DNA from: Candidatus Palauibacter polyketidifaciens
Lineage (GTDB): Bacteria; Gemmatimonadota; Gemmatimonadetes; Palauibacterales; Palauibacteraceae
DNA length: 61,343 bases
NCBI RefSeq assembly: GCF_947581785.1
Contig: NZ_CANPVO010000001.1
Location: 1 to 61,343, forward strand
Reading direction: 5' to 3'
A program made the position numbers and the translations under genes. The notes under the pieces are model-generated. The model worked only from the letters and a program-made list of their open reading frames with translations. It was not told the DNA's origin and searched no databases. Within the stretch, counting starts at the first letter, position 1. Every line of letters begins with the position of its first letter. Shown here piece after piece: positions 8,886-16,844 of the stretch.

Positions 8886-9353
8886 ATGGCGATCGAGATA
8901 GAAAAGAGTTTCGAGGTTCCGCAGCCCGTGGACGAGGTCTGGAGCTTCCTGACGGATCCCGAGCGCATCGTCGAGTGCCTGCCGGGCGCGACACTGCTCG
9001 AAGCTGTCGACGAGCGTACGTACCGGGGCGAGATCGGACTGAAGCTCGGCCCCATCGGGACCCGCTTCCTGGGCGAGATCCGCTTCGACGAACTCGACGC
9101 CCGGCGCCATCACATGAAGATGACGGGGGAGGGACGGGATCGCCGAGGCAGCGGCAACGTGAGAATGACGATGTTGAGTCAACTCCAGTCTGTAGAAGAG
9201 GAGGAGGGCGGAGGAACCCGGATATGGGTGTCGCAGTCCATCGCGCTGACCGGACGGCTTGCGTCGTTCGGGCGCGGCGGCGTGATTCAATCGGTGTCGA
9301 ATGTTATGTTCAACCGCTTCACGGGCTGTGTGCGTGAGAAGCTGGCGCGGTGA
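8886..9353 (+). CDS. coxG: CoxG-like SRPBCC (START-fold) protein
   Basis: A 155-residue protein of the CO dehydrogenase subunit G family, with MAIEIEKSFEVPQPVDEVWSFLTDPE at the start, then CLPGATLLE and GEIGLKLGPI. The SRPBCC fold has a hydrophobic cavity. In CO oxidisers CoxG helps attach the enzyme to the membrane or aids maturation, but homologues occur widely without CO dehydrogenase. It is divergent from the MoxR/VWA pair, separated by 174 bases that could hold a shared control region. The ATG follows a GAGGAACG ribosome site. Confidence 0.82.
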   Translation: MAIEIEKSFEVPQPVDEVWSFLTDPERIVECLPGATLLEAVDERTYRGEIGLKLGPIGTRFLGEIRFDELDARRHHMKMTGEGRDRRGSGNVRMTMLSQLQSVEEEEGGGTRIWVSQSIALTGRLASFGRGGVIQSVSNVMFNRFTGCVREKLAR

Positions 9354-9495
9354 TCCGCGGGTCACGACTTGCGCGCGGCGGCAGCTTGCATTAATCGACC
9401 TTGATACCCTTGTTTCGAAGTGATGCCGGTTTTGGTGTGTCGCACGGCCCTGTGATCCGTGCGCTGTCTGTTGCACGAACCGTCCGAGGTACTCG

Positions 9496-11286
9496 ATGAG
9501 AAGCACGCGGAACATTCTCCCGTGGGTGGCGGCCGGAGTCGCCGTCCTCTCCCTTCCGGCGGCGCCTCGGGCGCTCGAAGCGCAGACGAGCGACCTGCTG
9601 ATCCTTGTCGCGCCGGTCACGACGACCGAGCCGGTCGACCGCCGTTTCGGAGAGCGGATCGCCGAGGAAGTCCGGGATGCGCTCAGGATCTTCCCCGGCT
9701 ACATCGCGATCGAACGCGATGATGCCCGCGATCGGATCGACGATTTCGATCTCGACGAGAGAACGATGACCCCGATCGACTGGCGGCAACTCGGGGGGCA
9801 GATGGATGCCGCTCTCGTCATGACCGGAACAGCGGTCACGGCCGCCGGAGGCGTTGAAGTCGACGTCACCTTCGTCGAACCCCGGAGCGGGGACGAACTC
9901 CCGATGGAGCCGTTCACGGTGGCGGACGACGACTCCCACGAGGAGGCGGGCGCTCAGATCGTGGGGCAGCTCGGGCAGGGCGTCGAATACCTCCGTTCGC
10001 TCGCGTTCTGCGGCGACTACCTGGCGTCGGAACAGCCCATGGACGCGATCTCCAACTGCAACGCGGCCCTGGCGCTCAACCCCGCAAGCGACCGGGCGCA
10101 CTATCTGCGCGGCCGCGCGTACATGCTCAACGAGGCGTGGAGTGATGCGGCCGCCGACCTGCAGGGCGTCGTCGACAACAGCCCGTCGAACACCGACGCC
10201 CTCGAATCGCTCGCGTTCACGTACGCGCAGCTGGGCGACGGCGCCGCGTCGCTTCGCTACTACCAGCAATTCCTCGACTTCCGGCCGGACGATGTCGACA
10301 CGCGGCTGCGGATCGCCTACGAGCTCACGCAGGCCGAGCGCTGGGCCGAGACGGTGCAACTCCTCCAGGATGGCGTGGAGCGCGCGCCGGATAACGTGGC
10401 CCTCCTCGAGTACCTGACCGCCGCGTCGCTTGAGGCCGGACAGACGGCAGGCGAGGTCACCGATGCCGCGATGCTTCGCGTCGCCGTCGAGACATCCGAC
10501 AAGCTGGTCGCGTTGCAGGGGGACGCCGTGACCCCCTCGACGCTCTCCAACGCGACGAATGCGTACATGCTCATCGAGGAGTACGCCGACGCGCTCGCGT
10601 TCTCGGACCGTGCGCTCGAGTCGATCTCCAGCTCGGACGGGAACGGCGAGGGCGAGATGTCCCGCGAGGAGTTGCTCGCCCAGGTCCATTCTTCACGCGC
10701 CACGATTTATGATCGGATGGACAATCCGGCGATGGGCGTGGCCGAGCTGGAGCAAGCGCTTGCGTACGACCCGAACGTGCCGAACGGACGGCAGCAACTT
10801 GCGGTGCTCAAGTTGAAGACCGGCGACGTCGAAGGGGCGATCGCCGATTTTCGTGCCGCAGTCGAAGACGGAGCGGACCCGAACCAGATCGCGAACGCGA
10901 TCTTCAGTCTTGCGTACACGAATCACTTCGAGGCCCAGTCCAGGGCGCTGTCCAACCCGGCCACGATCGATGTGCGCGAGGTCGCCACGGCGCTCGAACT
11001 GTTCACGGTTGCCGCGGAGTTCGTCGTGGATCCGGCTGCATCGGAACAGATGCACTTCTTCATCGCGTTCGGGTACTACCTGCAGGGAAGCGCCTACGAC
11101 GGCCGCAACGAAAACGATGAAGCCTGCGCGCCCGCGCGCAGCGCCCTGAACGCGTTCCAGCGGGTGAGCACGCACCTGGCGCAGGCAGGGAGCCATCAGG
11201 CCGCCAGCCAGCAGCAGATCCGCGAGGCGATCGATGTCCAGCTGTACCGCCAGGAGTCGATTATCGAGGCGTCCTGCAGCCGCTGA
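9496..11286 (+). CDS. Exported TPR-repeat protein
   Basis: A 596-residue protein with a signal peptide (about residues 1-30, ending near ALEAQ). The first 150 residues form an alpha/beta domain (LLILVAPVTT, later DAALVMTGTAV) that resembles the N-terminal domains of TolB or CsgG-like proteins. Multiple tetratricopeptide repeats follow, for example DRAHYLRGRAYMLNEAWSDA and NTDALESLAFTYAQLGD. Such proteins are periplasmic scaffolds; the partner is unknown. It is a single-gene unit with a strong terminator, so it is independent of the dcw cluster that follows. Confidence 0.75.
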   Translation: MRSTRNILPWVAAGVAVLSLPAAPRALEAQTSDLLILVAPVTTTEPVDRRFGERIAEEVRDALRIFPGYIAIERDDARDRIDDFDLDERTMTPIDWRQLGGQMDAALVMTGTAVTAAGGVEVDVTFVEPRSGDELPMEPFTVADDDSHEEAGAQIVGQLGQGVEYLRSLAFCGDYLASEQPMDAISNCNAALALNPASDRAHYLRGRAYMLNEAWSDAAADLQGVVDNSPSNTDALESLAFTYAQLGDGAASLRYYQQFLDFRPDDVDTRLRIAYELTQAERWAETVQLLQDGVERAPDNVALLEYLTAASLEAGQTAGEVTDAAMLRVAVETSDKLVALQGDAVTPSTLSNATNAYMLIEEYADALAFSDRALESISSSDGNGEGEMSREELLAQVHSSRATIYDRMDNPAMGVAELEQALAYDPNVPNGRQQLAVLKLKTGDVEGAIADFRAAVEDGADPNQIANAIFSLAYTNHFEAQSRALSNPATIDVREVATALELFTVAAEFVVDPAASEQMHFFIAFGYYLQGSAYDGRNENDEACAPARSALNAFQRVSTHLAQAGSHQAASQQQIREAIDVQLYRQESIIEASCSR

Positions 11287-11296
11287 ACCCCGAGGA

Positions 11297-11333
11297 TCCC
11301 GGCCCGCGTCGGTGCGGGCCGGGACTTTTTTTT
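11297..11333 (+). terminator. Rho-independent terminator after the TPR gene
   Basis: An 11-base-pair GC-rich stem (11297-11307 with 11314-11324), a 6-base loop and then eight T residues. It begins 11 bases after the stop of the TPR gene and separates it from the dcw promoter. This is the cleanest terminator in the window. Confidence 0.95.
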
Positions 11334-11343
11334 ATCCTCGAAA

Positions 11344-11368
11344 TGGGGCAAGATGGGGAGAAAAGGGG
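11344..11368 (+). promoter_or_regulatory. Upstream MraZ-box array (three 10-bp-spaced repeats)
   Basis: TGGGG at 11344, TGGGG at 11354 and AGGGG at 11364 repeat with an exact 10-base period, directly before a TTGACA -35 element. MraZ is known to bind TGGGN direct repeats separated by about 5 bases in front of its own operon. This match to the known operator, immediately upstream of mraZ, supports autoregulation of the dcw cluster. Confidence 0.75.
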
Positions 11369-11397
11369 TTGACACCCATCGCAAGGGTGTGTAAGGT
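11369..11397 (+). promoter_or_regulatory. Sigma-70-type promoter of the dcw cluster
   Basis: TTGACA (11369) and TAAGGT (11392) are separated by 17 bases. The -35 is a perfect consensus; the -10 matches at three of six positions. The promoter lies about 65 bases before the mraZ start and is sandwiched between two TGGG repeat arrays, with the last T of the -10 shared with the first repeat of the downstream array. Confidence 0.7.
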
Positions 11398-11430
11398 GGG
11401 ATTCGGTGGGTGGAAACGGGTCGTTCTGGG
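11397..11430 (+). promoter_or_regulatory. Downstream MraZ-box array (four 10-bp-spaced repeats)
   Basis: TGGG at 11397, TGGG at 11407, CGGG at 11417 and TGGG at 11427 repeat with an exact 10-base period. The array begins inside the -10 element and covers the expected transcription start, so MraZ bound here would block the polymerase. Compared with the E. coli operator of three repeats, this region has seven in two groups 33 bases apart. Confidence 0.75.
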
Positions 11431-11463
11431 AGGGACACCCTCGAAGAATGTCGAAGGCACGAT

Positions 11464-11895
11464 TTGCCAGGCTTTCTGGGGAGTTATCGACATCAACTCG
11501 ACTCGCAGGGTCGGGTCAGCCTACCGGCGCCTTTTCGAAGGGGCCGGGAACGGGAGCCGTTCGTCCTCCTCAAGACGCAACCCGACGCGCTGTCGCTCTA
11601 TCCGGAGGAGGCTTGGGAAGGCGTGCAGGACGAACTCCGGGAGATGTCGAGACGGCAACCGCATTTCCGCCCCCAGTTGCTTCGCATCACGGCGGACGCC
11701 CTTCAGGTCACGCCGGATGCGCAGGGCAGGATCCTGATACCGGAGAGGATGAGGAAGGCGGTCGCGCTCGGAAGTGAGGCTCTGGTCGTCGGCGCGATCA
11801 GCCACGTCCAGATCTGGAATCCGGAGACGTTCGAGCGTGTGACGAGGGCGACGGACGAGGACTTCGACCGATTGATAGAGACGGTGTTCGCCTGA
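11464..11895 (+). CDS. mraZ: MraZ transcriptional regulator
   Basis: About 143 residues with two AbrB-like (SpoVT) DNA-binding repeats: FLGSYRHQLDSQGRVSLPAP near the N-terminus and LQVTPDAQGRILIPERMR in the middle. MraZ binds TGGGN repeats in front of its own operon and represses the dcw cluster. The frame is open farther upstream, but a GTG at 11410 would lie inside the repeat array. The TTG at 11464 puts the conserved FLGSY motif at the usual position and is preceded by GAAGG. It is the first gene of a long co-directional cluster. Confidence 0.9.
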   Translation: MPGFLGSYRHQLDSQGRVSLPAPFRRGREREPFVLLKTQPDALSLYPEEAWEGVQDELREMSRRQPHFRPQLLRITADALQVTPDAQGRILIPERMRKAVALGSEALVVGAISHVQIWNPETFERVTRATDEDFDRLIETVFA

Positions 11896-11944
11896 CGGGT
11901 TTTCCGATCGCGGCACGGTGGGGGGAGTCGAGGAAGCCGACGGA

Positions 11945-12907
11945 GTGACAGAGGAGACGTTTCAGCACACGCCGGTCATGCCGGATGAGGTGCTGCGGTG
12001 GCTTCGCCCGGAGTGCGGAGGCGTTTTCCTGGATGCGACGGTCGGCGGTGCGGGGCATGCGATCCGGCTGCTGGAGACCGGGTCGGCCGTGCGCGTGATC
12101 GGGATCGATCAGGATGCGGAGGCGATCGAGGCCGCGCGGCGGAGGCTCGCCTCGGCGGGCGAACGGGTGAAGCTGATACGGGCGAACTTCAGGGATGTGG
12201 CTCGTCCCGGGTTCGCCGCGGAGATGGACGGTCTGGCGGGAGCCCTGATGGACCTGGGCGTCTCGTCGCACCAGATCGACACACAGGAGCGCGGGTTTTC
12301 GTTCCGTCCGGGCACGCCGCTGCGTATGCGGATGGACGAGAGGGCGCGCGAGACAAGGTCCGCAGCCGAGCTGTTGAATCGGGCGGACGAACGCGAGTTG
12401 GGCCGGGTCTTCCGTGATGGGGAAGAGCGTAGGTGGCGGACGCTCTCACGTGAGGTGGTGCGGCGGAGGAAGATCCGGCCCTTCAGCACGAGCGACGACC
12501 TCGTGGCCGCGCTGTCGGCGGTCCTGGGTCGTTCGGCGCAGGAGAAGCAGAAGGCCAGGCTGTTCCAGGCTTTGCGGATCGCGGTCAACGACGAGCTGGC
12601 CGCGCTGAGCGAGGGGCTCAAAGGGATACGGGGCCGGCTCGCTCCGGGTGGGCGGTTGGCGGTGCTCTCGTACCACTCGCTGGAGGACCGGTTGGTGAAG
12701 GACGCGTTTCGCAACTGGTCCGCCGACTGCCGCTGTCCTCCGGGTCTCCCGGAGTGCCGGTGTCGCGGGAGGTCGCTGGGGCGCACGCTGACGCGTCGGC
12801 CTCTGCGCCCTTCGGCCGAGGAGGTGGCCGGTAATCCGCGGGCGCGCAGTGCGCGACTACGGGTGTGGGAGAAGCGCGGGACGGACGAGCAGGCGGGCGG
12901 CGCATGA
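11945..12907 (+). CDS. rsmH: 16S rRNA (cytosine1402-N4)-methyltransferase
   Basis: About 320 residues. RsmH methylates N4 of C1402 in 16S rRNA using S-adenosylmethionine. Seen: FQHTPVMPDEVLRWL at the start, the SAM-binding DATVGGAGHA, MDLGVSSHQID, the RGFSFR motif and LSYHSLEDRLVK near the end. The GTG at 11945 is preceded by GAGGAAG and places the conserved HTPV motif near residue 8; an upstream GTG at 11918 would add nine residues but lacks a ribosome site. A Cys-rich insertion (CRCPPGLPECRCRG) is normal for the family. It overlaps ftsL by ATGA. Confidence 0.95.
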   Translation: MTEETFQHTPVMPDEVLRWLRPECGGVFLDATVGGAGHAIRLLETGSAVRVIGIDQDAEAIEAARRRLASAGERVKLIRANFRDVARPGFAAEMDGLAGALMDLGVSSHQIDTQERGFSFRPGTPLRMRMDERARETRSAAELLNRADERELGRVFRDGEERRWRTLSREVVRRRKIRPFSTSDDLVAALSAVLGRSAQEKQKARLFQALRIAVNDELAALSEGLKGIRGRLAPGGRLAVLSYHSLEDRLVKDAFRNWSADCRCPPGLPECRCRGRSLGRTLTRRPLRPSAEEVAGNPRARSARLRVWEKRGTDEQAGGA

Positions 12908-13266
12908 ACCACTGGAGCGGGAGCGTACGGAGGATCCGTCGCAGAACCCTGATCCGGTGGATGACGGCCGCGACGGCCGTCATCGCGCTGGCAGTCTCGC
13001 TGATGAGCGTGGTCCGTCGGGGCGAGGACGGGCGGAGGTTGACGGCCGAACTTCGAGGACTCGAGGCGGAGGATCGGATCGTCACGGACCGGATCGACGC
13101 GGCGCGGACGAGAGTCGATTCACTCGCGGCGCCGGCGCGGATAGAACGCGAGGCGGAGGCGCTCGGGCTGCAGCGGGCAGCGGAAGAGCAACTGCTGCAG
13201 GTCGACGCCGGAACCTCGCCGGCTGAAGAAGAGGTGGACGTCTCCGGCAGGGGAGCGGACAGGTGA
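12904..13266 (+). CDS. ftsL: Cell division protein FtsL
   Basis: A 120-residue bitopic membrane protein: a basic cytoplasmic N-terminus, one membrane segment (about residues 22-36) and a periplasmic coiled coil rich in Arg, Glu and Leu, with the typical EAEALGLQRA end. FtsL joins FtsB and FtsQ to activate septal peptidoglycan synthesis by FtsWI. Sequence identity in this family is always low; the call rests on topology and position between rsmH and ftsI. ATG overlaps the rsmH stop, and the TGA overlaps the GTG of ftsI. Confidence 0.85.
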   Translation: MNHWSGSVRRIRRRTLIRWMTAATAVIALAVSLMSVVRRGEDGRRLTAELRGLEAEDRIVTDRIDAARTRVDSLAAPARIEREAEALGLQRAAEEQLLQVDAGTSPAEEEVDVSGRGADR

Positions 13267-15287
13267 CGCGTTTCGGCATTCACAGCACGACGCAGCTCGA
13301 GGGCTTCGCGGGCGATGCGCAGGAGGCGGCGATCGCACGGACGCAGCGCGTCCGGCATCGTGCGCTGGGCGTCGCGTTCACCCTCGTCGCGTTGGTCTAT
13401 GCCGTGCGTCTCGGCGACCTCCAGATCCTCGAGAGCGAGGCGCATCGCGCGAGGCAGGTCGCGCAGAGCGCGGAGTGGGAGTCGTTGCCCGCGGTGCGCG
13501 GACGGATTCTGGATCGGCACGGCCGCGTCCTCGCGGCGCCGGACACACGCTACCAGGCTTTCCTCGCCGTTAACGAACTGCGCGTCGACCGGGCGGAGGC
13601 CATCGAGACGGTGGCCGCGGTCGTGCCCGTGGCGCCGGAGCGCCGGAGCGCCATCGCGGAAGCCTCGGGCGGCTGGTCTCTCGTCGCGAGCGACGTGAGC
13701 GACGAAGAGCGCGTGCGGCTGCAGCGGACGATCGGGCAGGGGATCTACTTCGAGAGCCGGTCAGCGAGAGAATACCCCCGCAGCATGGGCCGCCGTCTTA
13801 TCGGCGCCGTGGGCTCCGATGGCAAGGGCGGAACGGGCCTCGAGGCCGATCTCGACTCATGGCTGGTCGGCGAGTCCGGCCGCGCGGAGGTGCGACTCGA
13901 TGGCCATCGCAACGCGTACCGTCCCCCCGGCGGACAGGTCATCGATGCGGTGCCCGGTCACGACGTCGTGCTCACGCTCGACTCCGAACTCCAGCGGATC
14001 GCCGAAAACGAACTTGCGCGCGCGCTCGCGAAGACGGGGGCGAACGGGGGCGACATCGTCCTCCTCGATCCGCGTACCGGCGAAATCCTCGCGCTGGCGA
14101 GCGAACGCACCGACGGAGCGGTCGACCAGATCTCGGGTCTCAGCGATCCCTACGAACCCGGCTCCACGCTGAAGCCGTTCCTTCTCGCGTCCCTCCTCAG
14201 CGAGGGCGTCGTCGATCTTGACGAGATCGTGGATGTGGAGGACGGGAGGCTGCGGATCGGCTCGAGGGTGATCTCGGACGTCCACGGCTACGACACGCTC
14301 AGCGTGCGACGGATCATCTCCAAATCGAGCAACGTGGGGGCCGCGAAGCTGTCCGCGCGCCTGACGCCTGCGGTGCAGCATCGCTACCTTCGCGACTTCG
14401 GTTTCGGCATGCGGACGCAGTTGGGGCACCTCTCGGAGTCGCCGGGACGCCTCAGCCGGCCCGAGTCGTGGACCTCGCTCAGCCCCGCTTCGCACGCGAT
14501 CGGGTACGAGATCTCCGCCACATCGCTGCAACTCGCACTGGCCTACGGCGCCATTGCGAACGGCGGCGTGCTGATGCGGCCGAGCCTCGTCAGAGAGATA
14601 CGGGACCCGTCCGGGCGACTGGTGCGGCGCTTCGACCCGATCCCCGTGCGGCGCGTCATATCCGAAGAGGTGGCGGAGGCGGTTCGCGGCGTGCTGGAGG
14701 AGGTCGTCCGGGACGGCACCGGGACGCTCGCCGGCATGGCGCGGTTCGCGGTAGCCGGAAAGACCGGAACGGCCCGCCTCGCCGTGGACGGCCGCTACGC
14801 ACCGGGACGCTACCGCGCCTCCTTCGTCGGCTTCGCGCCGGCGGACGATCCGCGAATCGTCATCCTCACGCGACTCGAAGACCCGACGGGCGGGGTCTAC
14901 TACGGGGGCGCGATCGCGGCGCCCACCAGCCAGGCGACCCTCAAGGCGGCGCTCGCGGCCGACGGCGTGCAGGTGGATCCGCGTCTCGTCGTTTCCGACG
15001 CCCGTCCCCGGCCGTGGTCGGGCGGAGGTTCCGCCGGCACGCCGGAAGGCACCGTCATCTTCGTCTCCAGCGGCACGGGCGCGCCCGGCACGGACGACGT
15101 CACCGACATGAGCGGGAGAGGCGTCGTCGCCCTGCCGGACCTCGCCGGATTGTCCGCACGGGCGGCCGCCGCGCGCCTGCACGCGCTCGGCCTCCGCGTG
15201 GAATGGCGCGGACAGGGGAGCGTCGCGGGACAGAGCCCCGCGCCCGGGAGCGAGCTGCTCCGGGGTGAGACCGTCGTGCTGAGGTAA
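13263..15287 (+). CDS. ftsI: Septal peptidoglycan transpeptidase (class B PBP) with a PASTA domain
   Basis: A 674-residue penicillin-binding protein. There is one N-terminal membrane helix (about 34-52) and a dimerisation region starting with RGRILDRHGRVLA. The transpeptidase has catalytic Ser301 in STLK (Lys304), SSN at 355-357 and KTGT starting at Lys500. The last 60 residues (VALPDLAGLSARAAAARL and on) form one PASTA domain, known to bind peptidoglycan or beta-lactams; this resembles SpoVD/PBP2x-like proteins more than E. coli FtsI. It crosslinks septal cell wall with FtsW. GTG start overlapping the ftsL stop. Confidence 0.95.
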   Translation: MTRFGIHSTTQLEGFAGDAQEAAIARTQRVRHRALGVAFTLVALVYAVRLGDLQILESEAHRARQVAQSAEWESLPAVRGRILDRHGRVLAAPDTRYQAFLAVNELRVDRAEAIETVAAVVPVAPERRSAIAEASGGWSLVASDVSDEERVRLQRTIGQGIYFESRSAREYPRSMGRRLIGAVGSDGKGGTGLEADLDSWLVGESGRAEVRLDGHRNAYRPPGGQVIDAVPGHDVVLTLDSELQRIAENELARALAKTGANGGDIVLLDPRTGEILALASERTDGAVDQISGLSDPYEPGSTLKPFLLASLLSEGVVDLDEIVDVEDGRLRIGSRVISDVHGYDTLSVRRIISKSSNVGAAKLSARLTPAVQHRYLRDFGFGMRTQLGHLSESPGRLSRPESWTSLSPASHAIGYEISATSLQLALAYGAIANGGVLMRPSLVREIRDPSGRLVRRFDPIPVRRVISEEVAEAVRGVLEEVVRDGTGTLAGMARFAVAGKTGTARLAVDGRYAPGRYRASFVGFAPADDPRIVILTRLEDPTGGVYYGGAIAAPTSQATLKAALAADGVQVDPRLVVSDARPRPWSGGGSAGTPEGTVIFVSSGTGAPGTDDVTDMSGRGVVALPDLAGLSARAAAARLHALGLRVEWRGQGSVAGQSPAPGSELLRGETVVLR

Positions 15288-15347
15288 CCGGGCGAACGAA
15301 GAAGGGTCTCGGGGATACAAGGTTGGAGGGAGGTTAACCACTGGACT

Positions 15348-16844
15348 TTGCCGCAACAGACCACAACGAACCGACACGTTGAGCGCAGGCTTGACGAAGC
15401 GGGCCTCGAACCAAGGTGGAGAGGGGTTCCTCCCGCGGAGTTCCCGGCGTTGCGCTCGGACTCCCGCCTGGTCGGCGCCGGCGACCTCTTCTGCGCGATT
15501 CCGGGGACGCGCGTCGATGGCCACGCTTTTGTGGAAGCCGCCGGGCGTGCCGGAGCCGGCGCCGCCGTCGTAGAGCGCGTCGCCGACGTCGACCTCCCGC
15601 AACTGGCCGTCCGCGACGCCCGGGCGGCCGTATCCCACCTCGCCGCACTCTTCGCCGGCGACCCCGGCGAAGCGCTCCGCCTCGTCGGCATCACGGGAAC
15701 CAACGGCAAGTCGACTACCGCGTGGCTCACGCGGTGGATCCTGGCCGACATGGGACCCGCCGCGGCGCTGGGCACCCTGGGCACCGTATCCATCGACGGT
15801 GAAATCGGCGCTCCGGGGCTGACGACGCCCGATCCGATCGACCTGGCCCTCGAACTCTCCGCGTTGCGGGCGAGTGGCGCGGAGGCGGCGGTGCTCGAGG
15901 TTTCGTCGCACGCGCTCGACCAGCGCCGCGCGGATGGTTTCTCCTTCGATGCCGTGGGCTTTACGAGCTTCAGTCGCGAACACCTCGAATACCACCCCGA
16001 TCTCGAGGCGTATCGGGAGGCCAAGCTGCGCCTGCTCGAGTTGCTTGCGCCGGGCGGCGTCTGCGCGGTGAACGACGATGAACCCGCCTGGAAGGAGATC
16101 GCGCCGCCGAACGCCACGGTGCTCCGCTACGGCTTCAAGTCGACGGCCGACCTGTGGCCGGATCAACTCGTGCTCTGCGCGGGCGGCGCGCGCTTCACCT
16201 TGCGGGCGCCGGGCGAGGCCGCCGCCGTGTCGCTGCCGCTTCCGGCCGATTTCAACGTGCGCAACGCCCTCGCGGCCGCCGCGATCGCGTGGGGCTTCGG
16301 CATGCCGCTCGAAAGGATCGCCGCGCGACTCTCCGAGGCGCCTTCCGTGCCCGGGCGCATGGAAGTGCTCTCGCGCGAGCCGGTTCTCGTGGTCCGCGAT
16401 TTCGCGCACAACCCGGATTCGTGCGAGCGCGCGCTCTCCTCGTTGCGGGAGATCGTGCCGGGCCGGGTCATCGCCCTCCTCGGCTGCGGCGGCGACCGGG
16501 ACCCGGGCAAGCGGCCGCAGATGGGGAGCATCCTCGCGCGCCTGGCCGATGTCGCGATCGTCACGAGTGACAATCCCCGGTCGGAAGATCCATCGGAGAT
16601 CTGCCGCCAGATGGTCGTCGGGCTCCCGCCGGACAGCTACGAGATCGTCGTCGACCGACGAGAGGCGATTGCGCGGGGACTCGCCGAGGCCGGCCCCGCC
16701 GACGCCGTCGCGCTCCTCGGCAAGGGGCACGAGACGTACCAGGTCATCGGTGGAGAGCGACTGCCCTTCGACGAGCGCCGGATCGTCGAGGACCTCCTTC
16801 CCACGCTTCCGGACGCATCCGGGCTGCCGGGAGCGACGGCGTGA
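15348..16844 (+). CDS. murE: UDP-MurNAc-L-Ala-D-Glu:meso-diaminopimelate ligase
   Basis: A 498-residue Mur ligase. The ATP loop is GITGTNGKSTT (Lys at about 121), with EVSSHALDQ and FTSFSREHLEYH in the middle domain. DNPR at 408-411 followed by SEDP is the signature for adding meso-diaminopimelate rather than lysine. This predicts a Gram-negative-type stem peptide. The start is taken as TTG 15348; a strong GGAGGGAGG lies at 15325-15333, about 14 bases before it, which is a long spacing. The 60-base gap after ftsI is the largest inside the cluster. It overlaps murF by GTGA. Confidence 0.94.
   Translation: MPQQTTTNRHVERRLDEAGLEPRWRGVPPAEFPALRSDSRLVGAGDLFCAIPGTRVDGHAFVEAAGRAGAGAAVVERVADVDLPQLAVRDARAAVSHLAALFAGDPGEALRLVGITGTNGKSTTAWLTRWILADMGPAAALGTLGTVSIDGEIGAPGLTTPDPIDLALELSALRASGAEAAVLEVSSHALDQRRADGFSFDAVGFTSFSREHLEYHPDLEAYREAKLRLLELLAPGGVCAVNDDEPAWKEIAPPNATVLRYGFKSTADLWPDQLVLCAGGARFTLRAPGEAAAVSLPLPADFNVRNALAAAAIAWGFGMPLERIAARLSEAPSVPGRMEVLSREPVLVVRDFAHNPDSCERALSSLREIVPGRVIALLGCGGDRDPGKRPQMGSILARLADVAIVTSDNPRSEDPSEICRQMVVGLPPDSYEIVVDRREAIARGLAEAGPADAVALLGKGHETYQVIGGERLPFDERRIVEDLLPTLPDASGLPGATA

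Noticed and set aside
7831-8994. N-terminal extension of the VWA protein through the MoxR gene
   Set aside because: The extended part overlaps all of the MoxR gene and reads as a shadow. TTG 7830 with GGAGG upstream gives a normal family length.
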